Source of the DNA: a virus
IMG/VR virus record: IMGVR_UViG_3300033143_002607
Coordinates: 1 to 32,651 of that record
Length of the DNA: 32,651 bases
Strand: one strand, 5' to 3'
Position 1 is the first letter of the stretch, and the number at the start of each line of letters is the position of its first letter. The notes beneath the pieces were generated by a model. The model saw only the letters and a program-made list of their open reading frames with translations. It was not told where the DNA came from and made no database searches. The position numbers and the translations under genes are program-made. Below, one piece after another: positions 1-6,732 of this stretch.

Positions 1-310
1 TGATGTAAGATTCATTTGTGTAAATAGACAGGCGTGTCGAAAGAGTGTCGAGGTGCGAGAGGCAAGGCAGCAAGCTATTTGTGATAAGAACATTAAGGAG
101 TTAGGCCATGCTTTCGTCTCAATACCTTGATTCCTTAAATCGGACAAGAGTCGTTTACCGGCGGCTAAGCGGTGGGCGTAGGGAATGAGGGATGAGGTGC
201 TTAGAGTGCTTAAACGGCGCAACATTGCCAAACGAAGGGCCGACGTAAGTTGCAGCGGAGCTTCGAGTTACGGGCGACTGACTAGATGGCCCCTCATCTC
301 TATATATATA

Positions 311-344
<34 letters not shown>

Positions 345-451
345 TATAATAGATAGTAGTAGGTCAAAGTAGTAAGTTGGGGAAGAGCCTTGAGTTACGT
401 CGTAAGTTGCCTCACTGCTTTGGGGTTTATGGTTTAGAGTAAGTAAGTGGT

Positions 452-490
452 GAAGTCGTAAGTCCTTGGCGCTCTTGCCTTTACGACTTC
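452..490. repeat. 10-bp inverted repeat (hairpin)
   Basis: GAAGTCGTAA at 452-461 is perfectly complementary to TTACGACTTC at 481-490, with a 19-nt loop. No run of T follows on either side that would make a classical terminator, so the role is unknown. Confidence 0.7.
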
Positions 491-593
491 AGAAAATTAT
501 CTTAGTATAATGGAAATGACTTGGGGATATACCGAGAATGTCAGGCTATACCTACGAGGTGCGGGTGGCACCACCTTGGTATACTATTGTGGG

Positions 594-716
594 TATACTT
601 CCTTGGGGTATAGGTATACTTCCTTAGGGTATACTTGCGAGGTGGATGTATACTTTCTTAGGGTATACTTACAGGGTGATGTTATACTTCCTTAGGGTAT
701 ACTCACGAGGTGCGGG
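594..716. repeat. 34-bp tandem direct repeat, TATACTTCCTTAGGGTATA type
   Basis: Three adjacent units start at 615, 649 and 683, exactly 34 bp apart. Each opens with TATACTTCCTTAGGGTATA or a one-base variant, followed by a more variable half. A fourth, incomplete copy starts at 594. Each unit contains two TATAC elements. The third unit ends in the CGAGGTGCGGG motif shared with other sites in the left region. The array resembles iterons or an operator array; the binding protein is unknown. Confidence 0.85.
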
Positions 717-747
717 TGTCACCATCTTAGTATATTTATTTGGGGCT

Positions 748-860
748 ATACCTTCTTAGCAACCATGTCATTATGACATACCATGTCATTTTGACCGTGT
801 CATTTTGACATACCATGTCATTTTGACCGTGTCATTTTGACATGGTTACTAAGAAGGTAT
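748..860. repeat. Palindrome array enclosed by 23-bp inverted repeats
   Basis: Arms at 748-770 and 838-860 are inverted copies (22 of 23 positions), each containing CCTTCTTAG and CCATGTCA. Inside and overlapping them are five copies of the near-palindrome GTCATTWTGAC, starting at 767, 785, 799, 817 and 831. Their spacing alternates 18, 14, 18, 14, so a 32-bp unit is repeated. A small TTGCC-N5-GGCAA inverted repeat follows at 861-875. The pattern suits a dimeric DNA-binding protein (repressor, Rep or ParB-like) or an origin. Confidence 0.85.
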
Positions 861-1011
861 TTGCCGTATTGGCAACTCCATGATAGTATACTAATAGCCC
901 TCCCGTATCTCGTGGCTATACTCATGATTATGGCTATCTGGCTAGCGTCCAGTATTGCGTGTCTAGTATAACCTACATAGTATAGCCTTTTGACTTTTTA
1001 GCTTCATAGCT

Positions 1012-1074
1012 TCTCGCACCTTAGAGCCTCTAAGGTGCGAGAGGCATTGCATCATGATGCGTGAATCACGCATC
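1012..1074. repeat. Three abutting palindromes
   Basis: A 31-bp palindrome (15-bp arms at 1012-1026 and 1028-1042, around CTCGCACCTTAGAG) is followed by the perfect palindrome GCATCATGATGC at 1049-1060. That one overlaps GATGCGTGA-A-TCACGCATC at 1056-1074. They lie downstream of the last small gene of the minus-strand cluster, so they could end or stabilise that transcript, but there is no U-tract. A short CA-repeat follows at 1074-1083. Confidence 0.8.
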
Positions 1075-1142
1075 ACACACACACGCGTGCATTTACTTTG
1101 TAAGATTAGACCTTGTCAGTGGGTTCCGACATTAGGATTGGT

Positions 1143-1343
1143 CTAGGCATACAATCCTAGTATGAACGCAACAACGCCTTCAGTCCCTGCCAGCACGACT
1201 CTTGTGCCATCGACCCTCCTCCCTTCGTAGCACCCGATTCTTGTTTCATGAAATGTCCAGATTTTGTAGATCAGTCTATCACCATCCACAGTAACATTGA
1301 TCCCCGCCCGTTCCAACGGCCAGGTTATGTCCGAGATTATCAT
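1143..1343 (-). CDS. Small hypothetical protein A, third of a tandem trio
   Basis: This predicted 66-residue protein is not recognised from any family. It is the last of three consecutive minus-strand small genes. Its start codon overlaps the stop of the upstream gene (ATGA), which suggests translational coupling. The shared pattern is visible by eye: a G-I/V turn near residue 14, a short strand-rich middle, a Gly-Cys-Tyr at about residues 37-39, and a hydrophobic end reading VVAFILGLYA. The neighbouring protein has VIAYSLGVIG and the first has AAAYIATLLEG at the equivalent place. A diverged duplication is the best explanation. Function is unknown; the position downstream of the parB-like gene hints at an early or maintenance role. 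Confidence 0.55.
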   Translation of the reverse strand: MIISDITWPLERAGINVTVDGDRLIYKIWTFHETRIGCYEGRRVDGTRVVLAGTEGVVAFILGLYA

Positions 1344-1555
1344 TGGCCGATAACCCCCAGACTATAGGCGATGACTTCAGGAATCGTTGTGTAGCAGCGT
1401 GTGAGATCGGACCCTTCGTCCTTTACGTCGTAACAATCCCCTACCTTATGGATTTCGACGCATGTGTCCTGACCGAACACAATCAGCATATCCGGCCCAC
1501 GGAAGTGAGACTCGACACCATACGTACGAAACAGGATTTTGTGAATCTCCTCCAT
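1340..1555 (-). CDS. Small hypothetical protein B, second of a tandem trio
   Basis: A 71-residue protein with no recognised family. It begins at an ATG two bases after the stop of the upstream small gene (TGA-A-ATG), with an AGGGGG ribosome-binding stretch inside that gene's end, and it shares ATGA with the next gene. It resembles its neighbours in layout: a YGVESHFRG segment early, an Asp-Cys-Tyr near residues 40-42, and a C-terminal VIAYSLGVIG helix-like tail. The tight junctions on both sides support three genes translated as one unit. Similarity among the three is weak and was judged by eye. Confidence 0.55.
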   Translation of the reverse strand: MEEIHKILFRTYGVESHFRGPDMLIVFGQDTCVEIHKVGDCYDVKDEGSDLTRCYTTIPEVIAYSLGVIGQ

Positions 1556-1556
1556 T

Positions 1557-1718
1557 TCAGCCCCCTTCTAGCAGAGTAGCGATATATGCCGCAGCGTCCC
1601 TGATCCCCACAAACAGCCTAGACCGCACCACATAGCATCCCATGCTCTTCCGAACATCGACCCTTCGACCTTGCAACCAGAATGTGACACCGTTAGATGT
1701 CTTAGCCCATTGTATCAT
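1557..1718 (-). CDS. Small hypothetical protein C, first of a tandem trio
   Basis: The predicted protein has 53 residues. The frame is open further upstream, but that extension would run through the inverted repeat at 1737-1789. The ATG at 1718 has a good ribosome-binding sequence (GGAAAGGA) about 8 bases before it, so I chose it. It contains SNGVTFWLQGRRVDV, then GCY at about residues 27-29, and ends AAAYIATLLEGG. This matches the order of features in the next two genes, but with a shorter middle. No known function. It lies between a strong hairpin and two coupled paralogue-like genes. Confidence 0.5.
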   Translation of the reverse strand: MIQWAKTSNGVTFWLQGRRVDVRKSMGCYVVRSRLFVGIRDAAAYIATLLEGG

Positions 1719-1736
1719 GATGCATTTCCTTTCCAT

Positions 1737-1789
1737 GCCTCTCGCACCTCGCTGCTTATCCACCTCCCTTGCAGCGAGGTGCGAGGGGC
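1737..1789. repeat. 19-bp inverted repeat between the parB-like gene and the small-gene trio
   Basis: Arms at 1737-1755 and 1771-1789 are complementary apart from one position, with a 15-nt loop. The arm contains CTCGCACCTCGCTGC. It sits just past the parB-like stop and just before the ribosome-binding site of the small-gene trio. It could be an attenuator, a processing site or a protein-binding site. Confidence 0.85.
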
Positions 1790-1839
1790 ACCAAAGCATT
1801 AGGACGTTCAATCCTACCCCACAGCAGTTTATAAGAAAC

Positions 1840-2964
1840 CTACACCTTTGCAGGTTCCTTGCCTTCGCGCAGCGCCTTCTCGGCATCCTTGCCGACGGCT
1901 ACGCACGCCTTCCATGCGTCCTTGGCATACTTCGATGCCAGTTCGGCATAGTAGAGCATTGCGTCGGCCTGGGTGAGACCTTCGATCTCCTCGCCGCTGT
2001 GATGCGCGGTCAGTCTCCGGAAGCCTTCCGACTTCCATGCGCCTTCGGTCAGCTCCGTCCGCATGTCCTTCGCGGACATCGCCTTCGCGCGGACCGCCTT
2101 CATCGGCCCTTCCTTCGCCTCTGCTTCGAGGATGCTGGCCCACAAGTCGGAGAAGAGCGGACCCGGTATTTCCCGCGAGAACTTGGATATGCCGTTGACC
2201 TTCGAGGTCACGTCGTCCATGTCCGCCTTGTGCGCCTTGTCCAGCTTACGGATTTGCGACTGCGTCAGGCGGGAGGGGAGGTTCACACCATCGAACCCTT
2301 CCGGTTTCTCGCCTTCGGCCTTGTAATACTCGGTCGCCCATATGACCTTGGGCGTCCGAACGATGCGAACATGGTTTTGGATGATCCCCCGGCGATAACC
2401 GAGGTACCATTCGGCCTTCTCCGCTTCGAGCTTGACCTTTGCCATGCCGCGCGCCTCGGCGATCTTCTCGTCGAAAGCGTCCTTCTTCTTCCTTGCACTC
2501 GGCTCCAAGGGGTAGACGGTGTCCAGGACACCAGCGAGCTTCGTCGCAATGTCCTTCTCCGTCAGTCCCGCCCTTCTCAGGTGCTCCACGCTGAGCGTGA
2601 TCTCGAACTTGTGTGACAATCCGACCATGTTGCCATGATCGCATTTCTCGGCTTCGATCTCCTCCGCGGACAGGCCGGACTTTACGATCACCGGCACCTT
2701 GCCGCCTGGGAACCACCCTTTGAGCGTGTTCGGCCAAAGCTTGAATCCGAGCTCGATGGCCGCCATGCGTCGGAAACCGGCGATAAGGTGTGTCTCCTTG
2801 CCGATCTTGCCGACGACGATACGACTCTTGAGCCCGTTGGCCCGGATATCCTCAGCCAACTCACGAGTCCTGAGGTTCCGTTTCAGCCGAACGTTTCCGC
2901 CGAGCATGATATCCTCTCTTGCGATCATGCCCAGTGCTTCCGCTTCTTGCGTCTTTTTTGACAT
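1840..2964 (-). CDS. ParB/Srx-domain (ParB-like) DNA-binding protein
   Basis: The predicted protein has 374 residues. The N-terminal part (about 20-110) reads like a ParB N-terminal domain: a region aligned to the R-x-L-A-x-D-I-x-x-N-G-L-x-x-x-I-V-V pattern, then LIAGFRRMAAIELGF, which corresponds to the G-x-R-R-x-x-A nucleotide-binding motif. About residues 105-120 (HGNMVGLSHKFE) resemble the following motif. LTEKDIATKLAGVLDT at roughly 134-149 looks like a helix-turn-helix. The C-terminal half is charged, helical and unfamiliar. I chose the ATG at 2964 because the domain starts soon after; in-frame starts at 2976, 2985 and 3054 remain possible. No ParA is present. The gene is visibly GC-richer than the virion genes, which suggests a separate origin. 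Roles in partition, replication control or transcription are all possible. Confidence 0.75.
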   Translation of the reverse strand: MSKKTQEAEALGMIAREDIMLGGNVRLKRNLRTRELAEDIRANGLKSRIVVGKIGKETHLIAGFRRMAAIELGFKLWPNTLKGWFPGGKVPVIVKSGLSAEEIEAEKCDHGNMVGLSHKFEITLSVEHLRRAGLTEKDIATKLAGVLDTVYPLEPSARKKKDAFDEKIAEARGMAKVKLEAEKAEWYLGYRRGIIQNHVRIVRTPKVIWATEYYKAEGEKPEGFDGVNLPSRLTQSQIRKLDKAHKADMDDVTSKVNGISKFSREIPGPLFSDLWASILEAEAKEGPMKAVRAKAMSAKDMRTELTEGAWKSEGFRRLTAHHSGEEIEGLTQADAMLYYAELASKYAKDAWKACVAVGKDAEKALREGKEPAKV

Positions 2965-3032
2965 GGTTACCCACATCCTACCCATTATAGGGACTTCAGA
3001 GCCATGGGGTAGGATTGAGCGCCCTAATGTTC

Positions 3033-3118
3033 GACGCCTCCCGCACCTCGCCACTAATAGACGTGGCTGGTATATTGATTGGGTTCCTCGTCATTAGTGG
3101 CGAGGTGCGGGAGGCGTC
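3033..3118. repeat. Perfect 26-bp inverted repeat upstream of the parB-like gene
   Basis: Arms at 3033-3058 and 3093-3118 are exact reverse complements with a 34-nt loop. Each arm contains CCTCCCGCACCTCGCC. It lies 69 bp upstream of the chosen parB-like start, between it and the upstream minus-strand gene. It shares the GCACCTCG core with sites at 1737, 3913 and elsewhere. An autoregulatory or centromere-like binding site for the adjacent ParB-like protein is an attractive but untested reading. Confidence 0.9.
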
Positions 3119-3177
3119 CGAGTTATACTGATGCGGGGTAGAGGCGATACGCCGTCTGTCCCGACTGATCTGCTAGT

Positions 3178-3429
3178 CTAGTATGTTTTCCCTCCGTTTC
3201 TAGCTTTGTGGATACACGCTCTGAGTATACGTTTCTCGGCGCGCGTTTCCGGTTTCCAGTAAATGCGCCCGGTTTCTCGGAGCGTGTCCATAGACTCTCT
3301 TGTCAGTCGTTCCTGTAATCCGCCGGTTGTATCTGTTGACAAATGACGGCGGGATGAGTCTTTCGTTTCCACGAAACGGACGCCATGCTGCAAGCGAACA
3401 GGAATGATACCTAGCATAGTATGCCGCAT
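3178..3429 (-). CDS. Small basic hypothetical protein
   Basis: This 83-residue, Arg/Lys/Thr-rich reading frame has no recognised family. The ATG at 3429 is preceded by a CGGAG ribosome-binding sequence at a suitable distance. The C-terminal third (WKPETRAEKRILRACIHKAR) is strongly basic and likely helical, as in small nucleic-acid-binding phage proteins. It lies upstream of, and in the same direction as, the parB-like gene, with the 26-bp inverted repeat between them. It could be an early regulatory gene, but a chance reading frame cannot be excluded at this length. Confidence 0.45.
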   Translation of the reverse strand: MRHTMLGIIPVRLQHGVRFVETKDSSRRHLSTDTTGGLQERLTRESMDTLRETGRIYWKPETRAEKRILRACIHKARNGGKTY

Positions 3430-4098
3430 GTTCCGCTCCGTTTCTAGTTGCGCGATGGTACGCGGCGCAACACCCTACTATGGCAAGCGCCATGCCAATA
3501 AACGGATGTTAGCATCGGGCTGTAAGTCCTTGCAGCACAGGGATTTACATTTGTGTAGGATATTCCCACATGTCTGATTATGGGGAAGTAGTATAAATTG
3601 TGTCCCGAATAGTGGACGTGGCGTATAACGTCAAGAGCAGCAACGGGTTACGTGTGTCCTAGTAACGGAACACAATAGATAGTATATAACAAGCAAGAGG
3701 CGTGAAATATGCAACGGTAGTACAGTATAGATACTCGCTGATCTTACTACTCTGACTTGTATACTAGAGGGGTGGGTCAAATATCAATACTAGATGAGAA
3801 TAATACTAGTAGGGTACCCTACCCCCTATACTATGTCCATACTCAAATTTTTAATGTTAGGTAGAATTTCTTAAAACGTAATTTTAAAATCCAAAATTTT
3901 AAAATCTGCCACCCGCACCTCGAAACAAGACGCTTATCTCTCGCACCTCGAAACAAGACGCTTATCTCTAAGACGCATGATTCCATCCCTAAGACAAAAT
4001 ATATTCCCCACACTTTCTCTTTAATTTTCGCCTTATCCGGGCGTATAGTAAGTAGGAATAGTTTACGCATCCACAACTTTTGGCGAGAGGGCGGAATC
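3430..4098. other. Divergent intergenic region
   Basis: About 670 bp separate the minus-strand parB-like module from the plus-strand virion module, so promoters for both directions are expected here. No convincing gene or tRNA was found. It contains TGGCA-N7-TGCCA at 3481-3497, several TAGTATA/TATACTA elements between 3590 and 3840, an AT-rich stretch at about 3843-3906 with two AATTTTAAAAT motifs, and a 28-bp tandem duplication at 3913-3968. I could not assign a promoter with a proper -35/-10 pair. Confidence 0.55.
3913..3968. repeat. Exact 28-bp tandem duplication
   Basis: The 28 bases at 3913-3940 are repeated exactly at 3941-3968. Each unit begins CGCACCTCGAAACAAGACGC and ends TTATCTCT, and a partial third echo (AAGACGC) follows. 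The first 20 bases also recur with a single change inside the portal gene at 11325-11344. The unit begins with the same CGCACCTCG core as the inverted repeats around the parB-like gene. It lies about 130-190 bp before the first virion-module gene. Confidence 0.95.
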
Positions 4099-4632
4099 AT
4101 GGAAGCAACAGTTGCCAGAGCAGAGTCAGATGATTCGCCCAATCGTTGCCAAGCGGTGACATCGAGGGGGCAATGTGATAATCTTGTTGCACCACACAGT
4201 AACTTTTGCATTGTCCATGGGGGTAATAAAGCAGGGGAGCGCGTTGCGCTCCTAGAGTTAAGAAACTATCGCCTCACCAAGTACCATGCTCGTGCCCACC
4301 AGATGGCAGAGAGTAGCGACGTAAAATCACTCCGCGACGAAATTGGTATCCTCCGCATGATGTTGGAGGAGCGCCTGAACAGTATTAAATCTCCGATGGA
4401 CGTGATGATCCAGAGCCAACCAGTCTCCGAGTTGATTGGGAAGATCGAAAAGGTCGTCCTCTCTTGCCATAAACTGGAGGAGCGAACCGGCCAGGTTCTC
4501 GACAAGCAAGCTCTCCTTCAGTTCGCCAGTGAGGTGATAACAGTGGTCTCTGATACCCTTGGGGATTCACCTGATGTCGAGAAGATCGCCGACGGCATCT
4601 TAGCAGTCGCGGAAAGGAACGAAGATGTTTAA
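4099..4632 (+). CDS. HGG-motif zinc-binding phage protein, possible small terminase subunit
   Basis: The predicted protein has 177 residues. The N-terminal part has a Cys/His arrangement, C17, C26, C37 and H40, followed by Gly-Gly. This is the C-x-x-H-G-G pattern common in phage proteins of the small-terminase or head-gene neighbourhood. The remainder is predicted helical (DVKSLRDEIGILRMMLEERLN and following), as expected for an oligomerising subunit. An AGAGGG stretch precedes the ATG. It opens the plus-strand virion module, but about 4 kb before the large terminase, with fibre-like genes between them. A small terminase role is therefore an inference from position and architecture; a regulatory zinc protein is the alternative. 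Confidence 0.6.
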   Translation: MEATVARAESDDSPNRCQAVTSRGQCDNLVAPHSNFCIVHGGNKAGERVALLELRNYRLTKYHARAHQMAESSDVKSLRDEIGILRMMLEERLNSIKSPMDVMIQSQPVSELIGKIEKVVLSCHKLEERTGQVLDKQALLQFASEVITVVSDTLGDSPDVEKIADGILAVAERNEDV

Positions 4633-4882
4633 GATAGTCCCTGTCGCCGCAACGCCCAGTAGTGTCCGCACGCTTGTGGGAGACGGAATCTCGCGGCATA
4701 CGAAGGGCATCGCTTTACAGGCGCCCCTTACCAACGCCGCTAATCTGTATTTTGGCGACAAGAATCAACAGCCGGCGTTCATACCTCCGGGTGCATCCTC
4801 AGACGTGATGCCCGTGGACAGCACTGGCGATCTTCATATACTCGGCACTGTTGGTGACGACGTGATCATAATGATCTTTTAG
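4625..4882 (+). CDS. Small hypothetical virion-associated protein
   Basis: This 85-residue protein overlaps the end of the preceding gene by 8 bases and has an AAAGGA ribosome-binding site inside it, so translation is probably coupled. It is rich in short beta-type segments and Gly/Pro/Ser. The second half, from LYFGDKNQQPAFIPPGAS to HILGTVGDDVIIMIF, looks like a compact beta-barrel or a fibre-base domain. It is followed at once by a fibre protein gene. A capsid decoration or fibre-attachment part is plausible, but I do not recognise the family. Confidence 0.6.
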   Translation: MFKIVPVAATPSSVRTLVGDGISRHTKGIALQAPLTNAANLYFGDKNQQPAFIPPGASSDVMPVDSTGDLHILGTVGDDVIIMIF

Positions 4883-4888
4883 GAGATA

Positions 4889-6721
4889 ATGATGGCCATA
4901 ATCAGCCCAGGATTCATAGGAGTACCCGGAGCGTCAGGCGGTGCTGCTCTCGCGGCCCCTGTCAATGTTCTAAGCATCACAACCGCTACCCCGCCCGGCG
5001 CACCAAGCGAGGGCGACACGTACATCATCCCCGCAACGGGAGCCACGGGAGCTTGGGTCGGCCATGATAACGAGATAGCCGTCTGGTCGGGAGCGTCATG
5101 GGTATTTCGTACTCCTATTGAGGGCTGGCAAGCATACATCTCTGACGAGGACGAATACTACGGGTTTATTGATCCGTTGTGGGTGCTCAGTAGTCCCTTC
5201 GGCACCGGCAGCGAGGAACTGATAAACGGGTTAGCATGGGGCGACGTAACGATAACATGGGACGATGGTACAACTGTTTTCACAATAGCCCCCGTTGGCA
5301 CCACCTTCGACGTTTGGGTGAAGAGCGTCAAGTACAGCAAGACTACAGAAACTCTCACAGGCGACGGAACGGATTTCGCAATCGCTGAGGGAATTTGGTA
5401 TCTTTACTATGATGCAGCGGGCGTCTTAACCGCCTCTCAAACGCCTTGGTCCTTCGAGAACAACGCCCCTGTCGCCTTTTTCTATTGGGATGCAACGAAC
5501 AGCAAGGCTTTGTTGTCAGGACTCTTCGACGAACGACACGGCTCAAATTACCCGTGGTCTGTCCACATGAAAGAGCATCTCACTCTTGGTACGGCTTTCC
5601 AAGAAGGTCTTGACTTAACAGCGCTCCTCGACCAGACCGGCGCCTCGGATACGCATGCCCAAGTCGCGCTCTCCGACGGGACGTTGTGGGATGAGGATTT
5701 AGAAATCCCCATTGTCGACGGAGCCGGATCAGGGCGCTTCGAGCAGGAGCTTGACCCCATTGCTGAGCTACCGGTCCTGTATCGCAGCACTGCTGCGGGA
5801 CTCTGGCGCGAGAAAGTAGCAAACACATACCCTCTCTACGAAACAGCAGGACGTGTCAACTACAACAATATCGACGCCGGCGGCGCTGGCGTTTGGGGGC
5901 TGACGGAGGTTGCTAACGGTAAGTTCACAGATTCTATAATCGTTGGCAGCAACTCATTCAGTCAGCCCGTTGCCGTAATCCTTGGGCAAGCGACATATAA
6001 TACGCTTAATGATGCTCGTAACGCTGATCCTCTTGCCTCTTTCGACCTGACGGATCTCCCCTTCGAGGAGATAAGGTATCTTTATCGGATTATCATCCAA
6101 ACATCGGACGGCTACGGCAACGCCGTCAAAGCAAGGTTCCGCAGCCCGATAACCGATTATAGAAAGGTTGATCTCGGCTCCCCCGCTGCCGTAACATTAC
6201 CAACAGATCACCAAGCTTTGAGTAATCGTGATGCTGACGGCGCGCACCCTGCTACGGCTGTCGAGCTCGATACTACAAGTTTCGGTGGCAACCTTGCCGT
6301 TGCTGATGACGCGGCGCAGGACTTAGCAGATAAGTTCGACATCTTCACGCGTTCCCTCGCCTTCGCTTTCGACAACAGTGGTGCTGTTCTTGGCGTTGGT
6401 GAGAAGCACAACGCCGTCTTGGAAGTCCCCTTCAATTGTGAAATAGTGGCCGCGGTGCTCGTCGCAGGAGAGAGTGGCTCGATTCAGATCGATCTGTGGA
6501 AGACAACCTACGCGCTGTGGGAAGCGGGTGTCCACCCTGTTAACGGTGATTCCATCGTCGCCGCCGCACCACCAAGCATCGCCGCCGCAGAGAAATCTAT
6601 TGACACGACGCTCACTGCATGGACCAAGACCCTGACTAAGGGCGATCTGATCGTTCCGGTTATCGATTCCGTAACATCACTCAAGTGGGTGAAGCTGATT
6701 CTGCGGGTCAAGGCGGTCTAA
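4889..6721 (+). CDS. Phage fibre/structural protein with DUF2793-like N-terminus
   Basis: The predicted protein has 610 residues. Residues about 28-95 (from PSEGDTYIIPATGATGAW through the WSGASWVF and GWQAYISDED segments) match the pattern of DUF2793, found in phage fibre proteins. The middle is rich in beta-type segments. The last 120 residues (from about 490) contain CEIVAAVLVAGESGSIQIDLWK, then an AAAPPSIAAAEKSIDTTL-type segment and an ending in LILRVKAV. This resembles a beta-sandwich domain often found at the end of phage structural proteins. There are two possible starts, ATG at 4889 and 4892, behind an AGGAG box. It is likely a tail or head fibre, placed unusually before the terminase. 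Confidence 0.7.
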   Translation: MMAIISPGFIGVPGASGGAALAAPVNVLSITTATPPGAPSEGDTYIIPATGATGAWVGHDNEIAVWSGASWVFRTPIEGWQAYISDEDEYYGFIDPLWVLSSPFGTGSEELINGLAWGDVTITWDDGTTVFTIAPVGTTFDVWVKSVKYSKTTETLTGDGTDFAIAEGIWYLYYDAAGVLTASQTPWSFENNAPVAFFYWDATNSKALLSGLFDERHGSNYPWSVHMKEHLTLGTAFQEGLDLTALLDQTGASDTHAQVALSDGTLWDEDLEIPIVDGAGSGRFEQELDPIAELPVLYRSTAAGLWREKVANTYPLYETAGRVNYNNIDAGGAGVWGLTEVANGKFTDSIIVGSNSFSQPVAVILGQATYNTLNDARNADPLASFDLTDLPFEEIRYLYRIIIQTSDGYGNAVKARFRSPITDYRKVDLGSPAAVTLPTDHQALSNRDADGAHPATAVELDTTSFGGNLAVADDAAQDLADKFDIFTRSLAFAFDNSGAVLGVGEKHNAVLEVPFNCEIVAAVLVAGESGSIQIDLWKTTYALWEAGVHPVNGDSIVAAAPPSIAAAEKSIDTTLTAWTKTLTKGDLIVPVIDSVTSLKWVKLILRVKAV

Positions 6722-6732
6722 AGGAGGTAGTA

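Noticed and set aside
108-188. 26-codon reading frame with an AAGGAG site upstream
   Set aside because: The ribosome-binding spacing is fair, but the product has no recognisable features and lies in repeat-rich DNA. Too weak to call.
510-695. 61-codon plus-strand frame over the 34-bp repeats
   Set aside because: The translation only mirrors the DNA repeats (YTSLGY units). No ribosome-binding site was found.
1642-2616. Long plus-strand frame opposite the parB-like gene
   Set aside because: It is an antisense shadow typical of GC-rich coding DNA; the opposite strand has clear ParB motifs.
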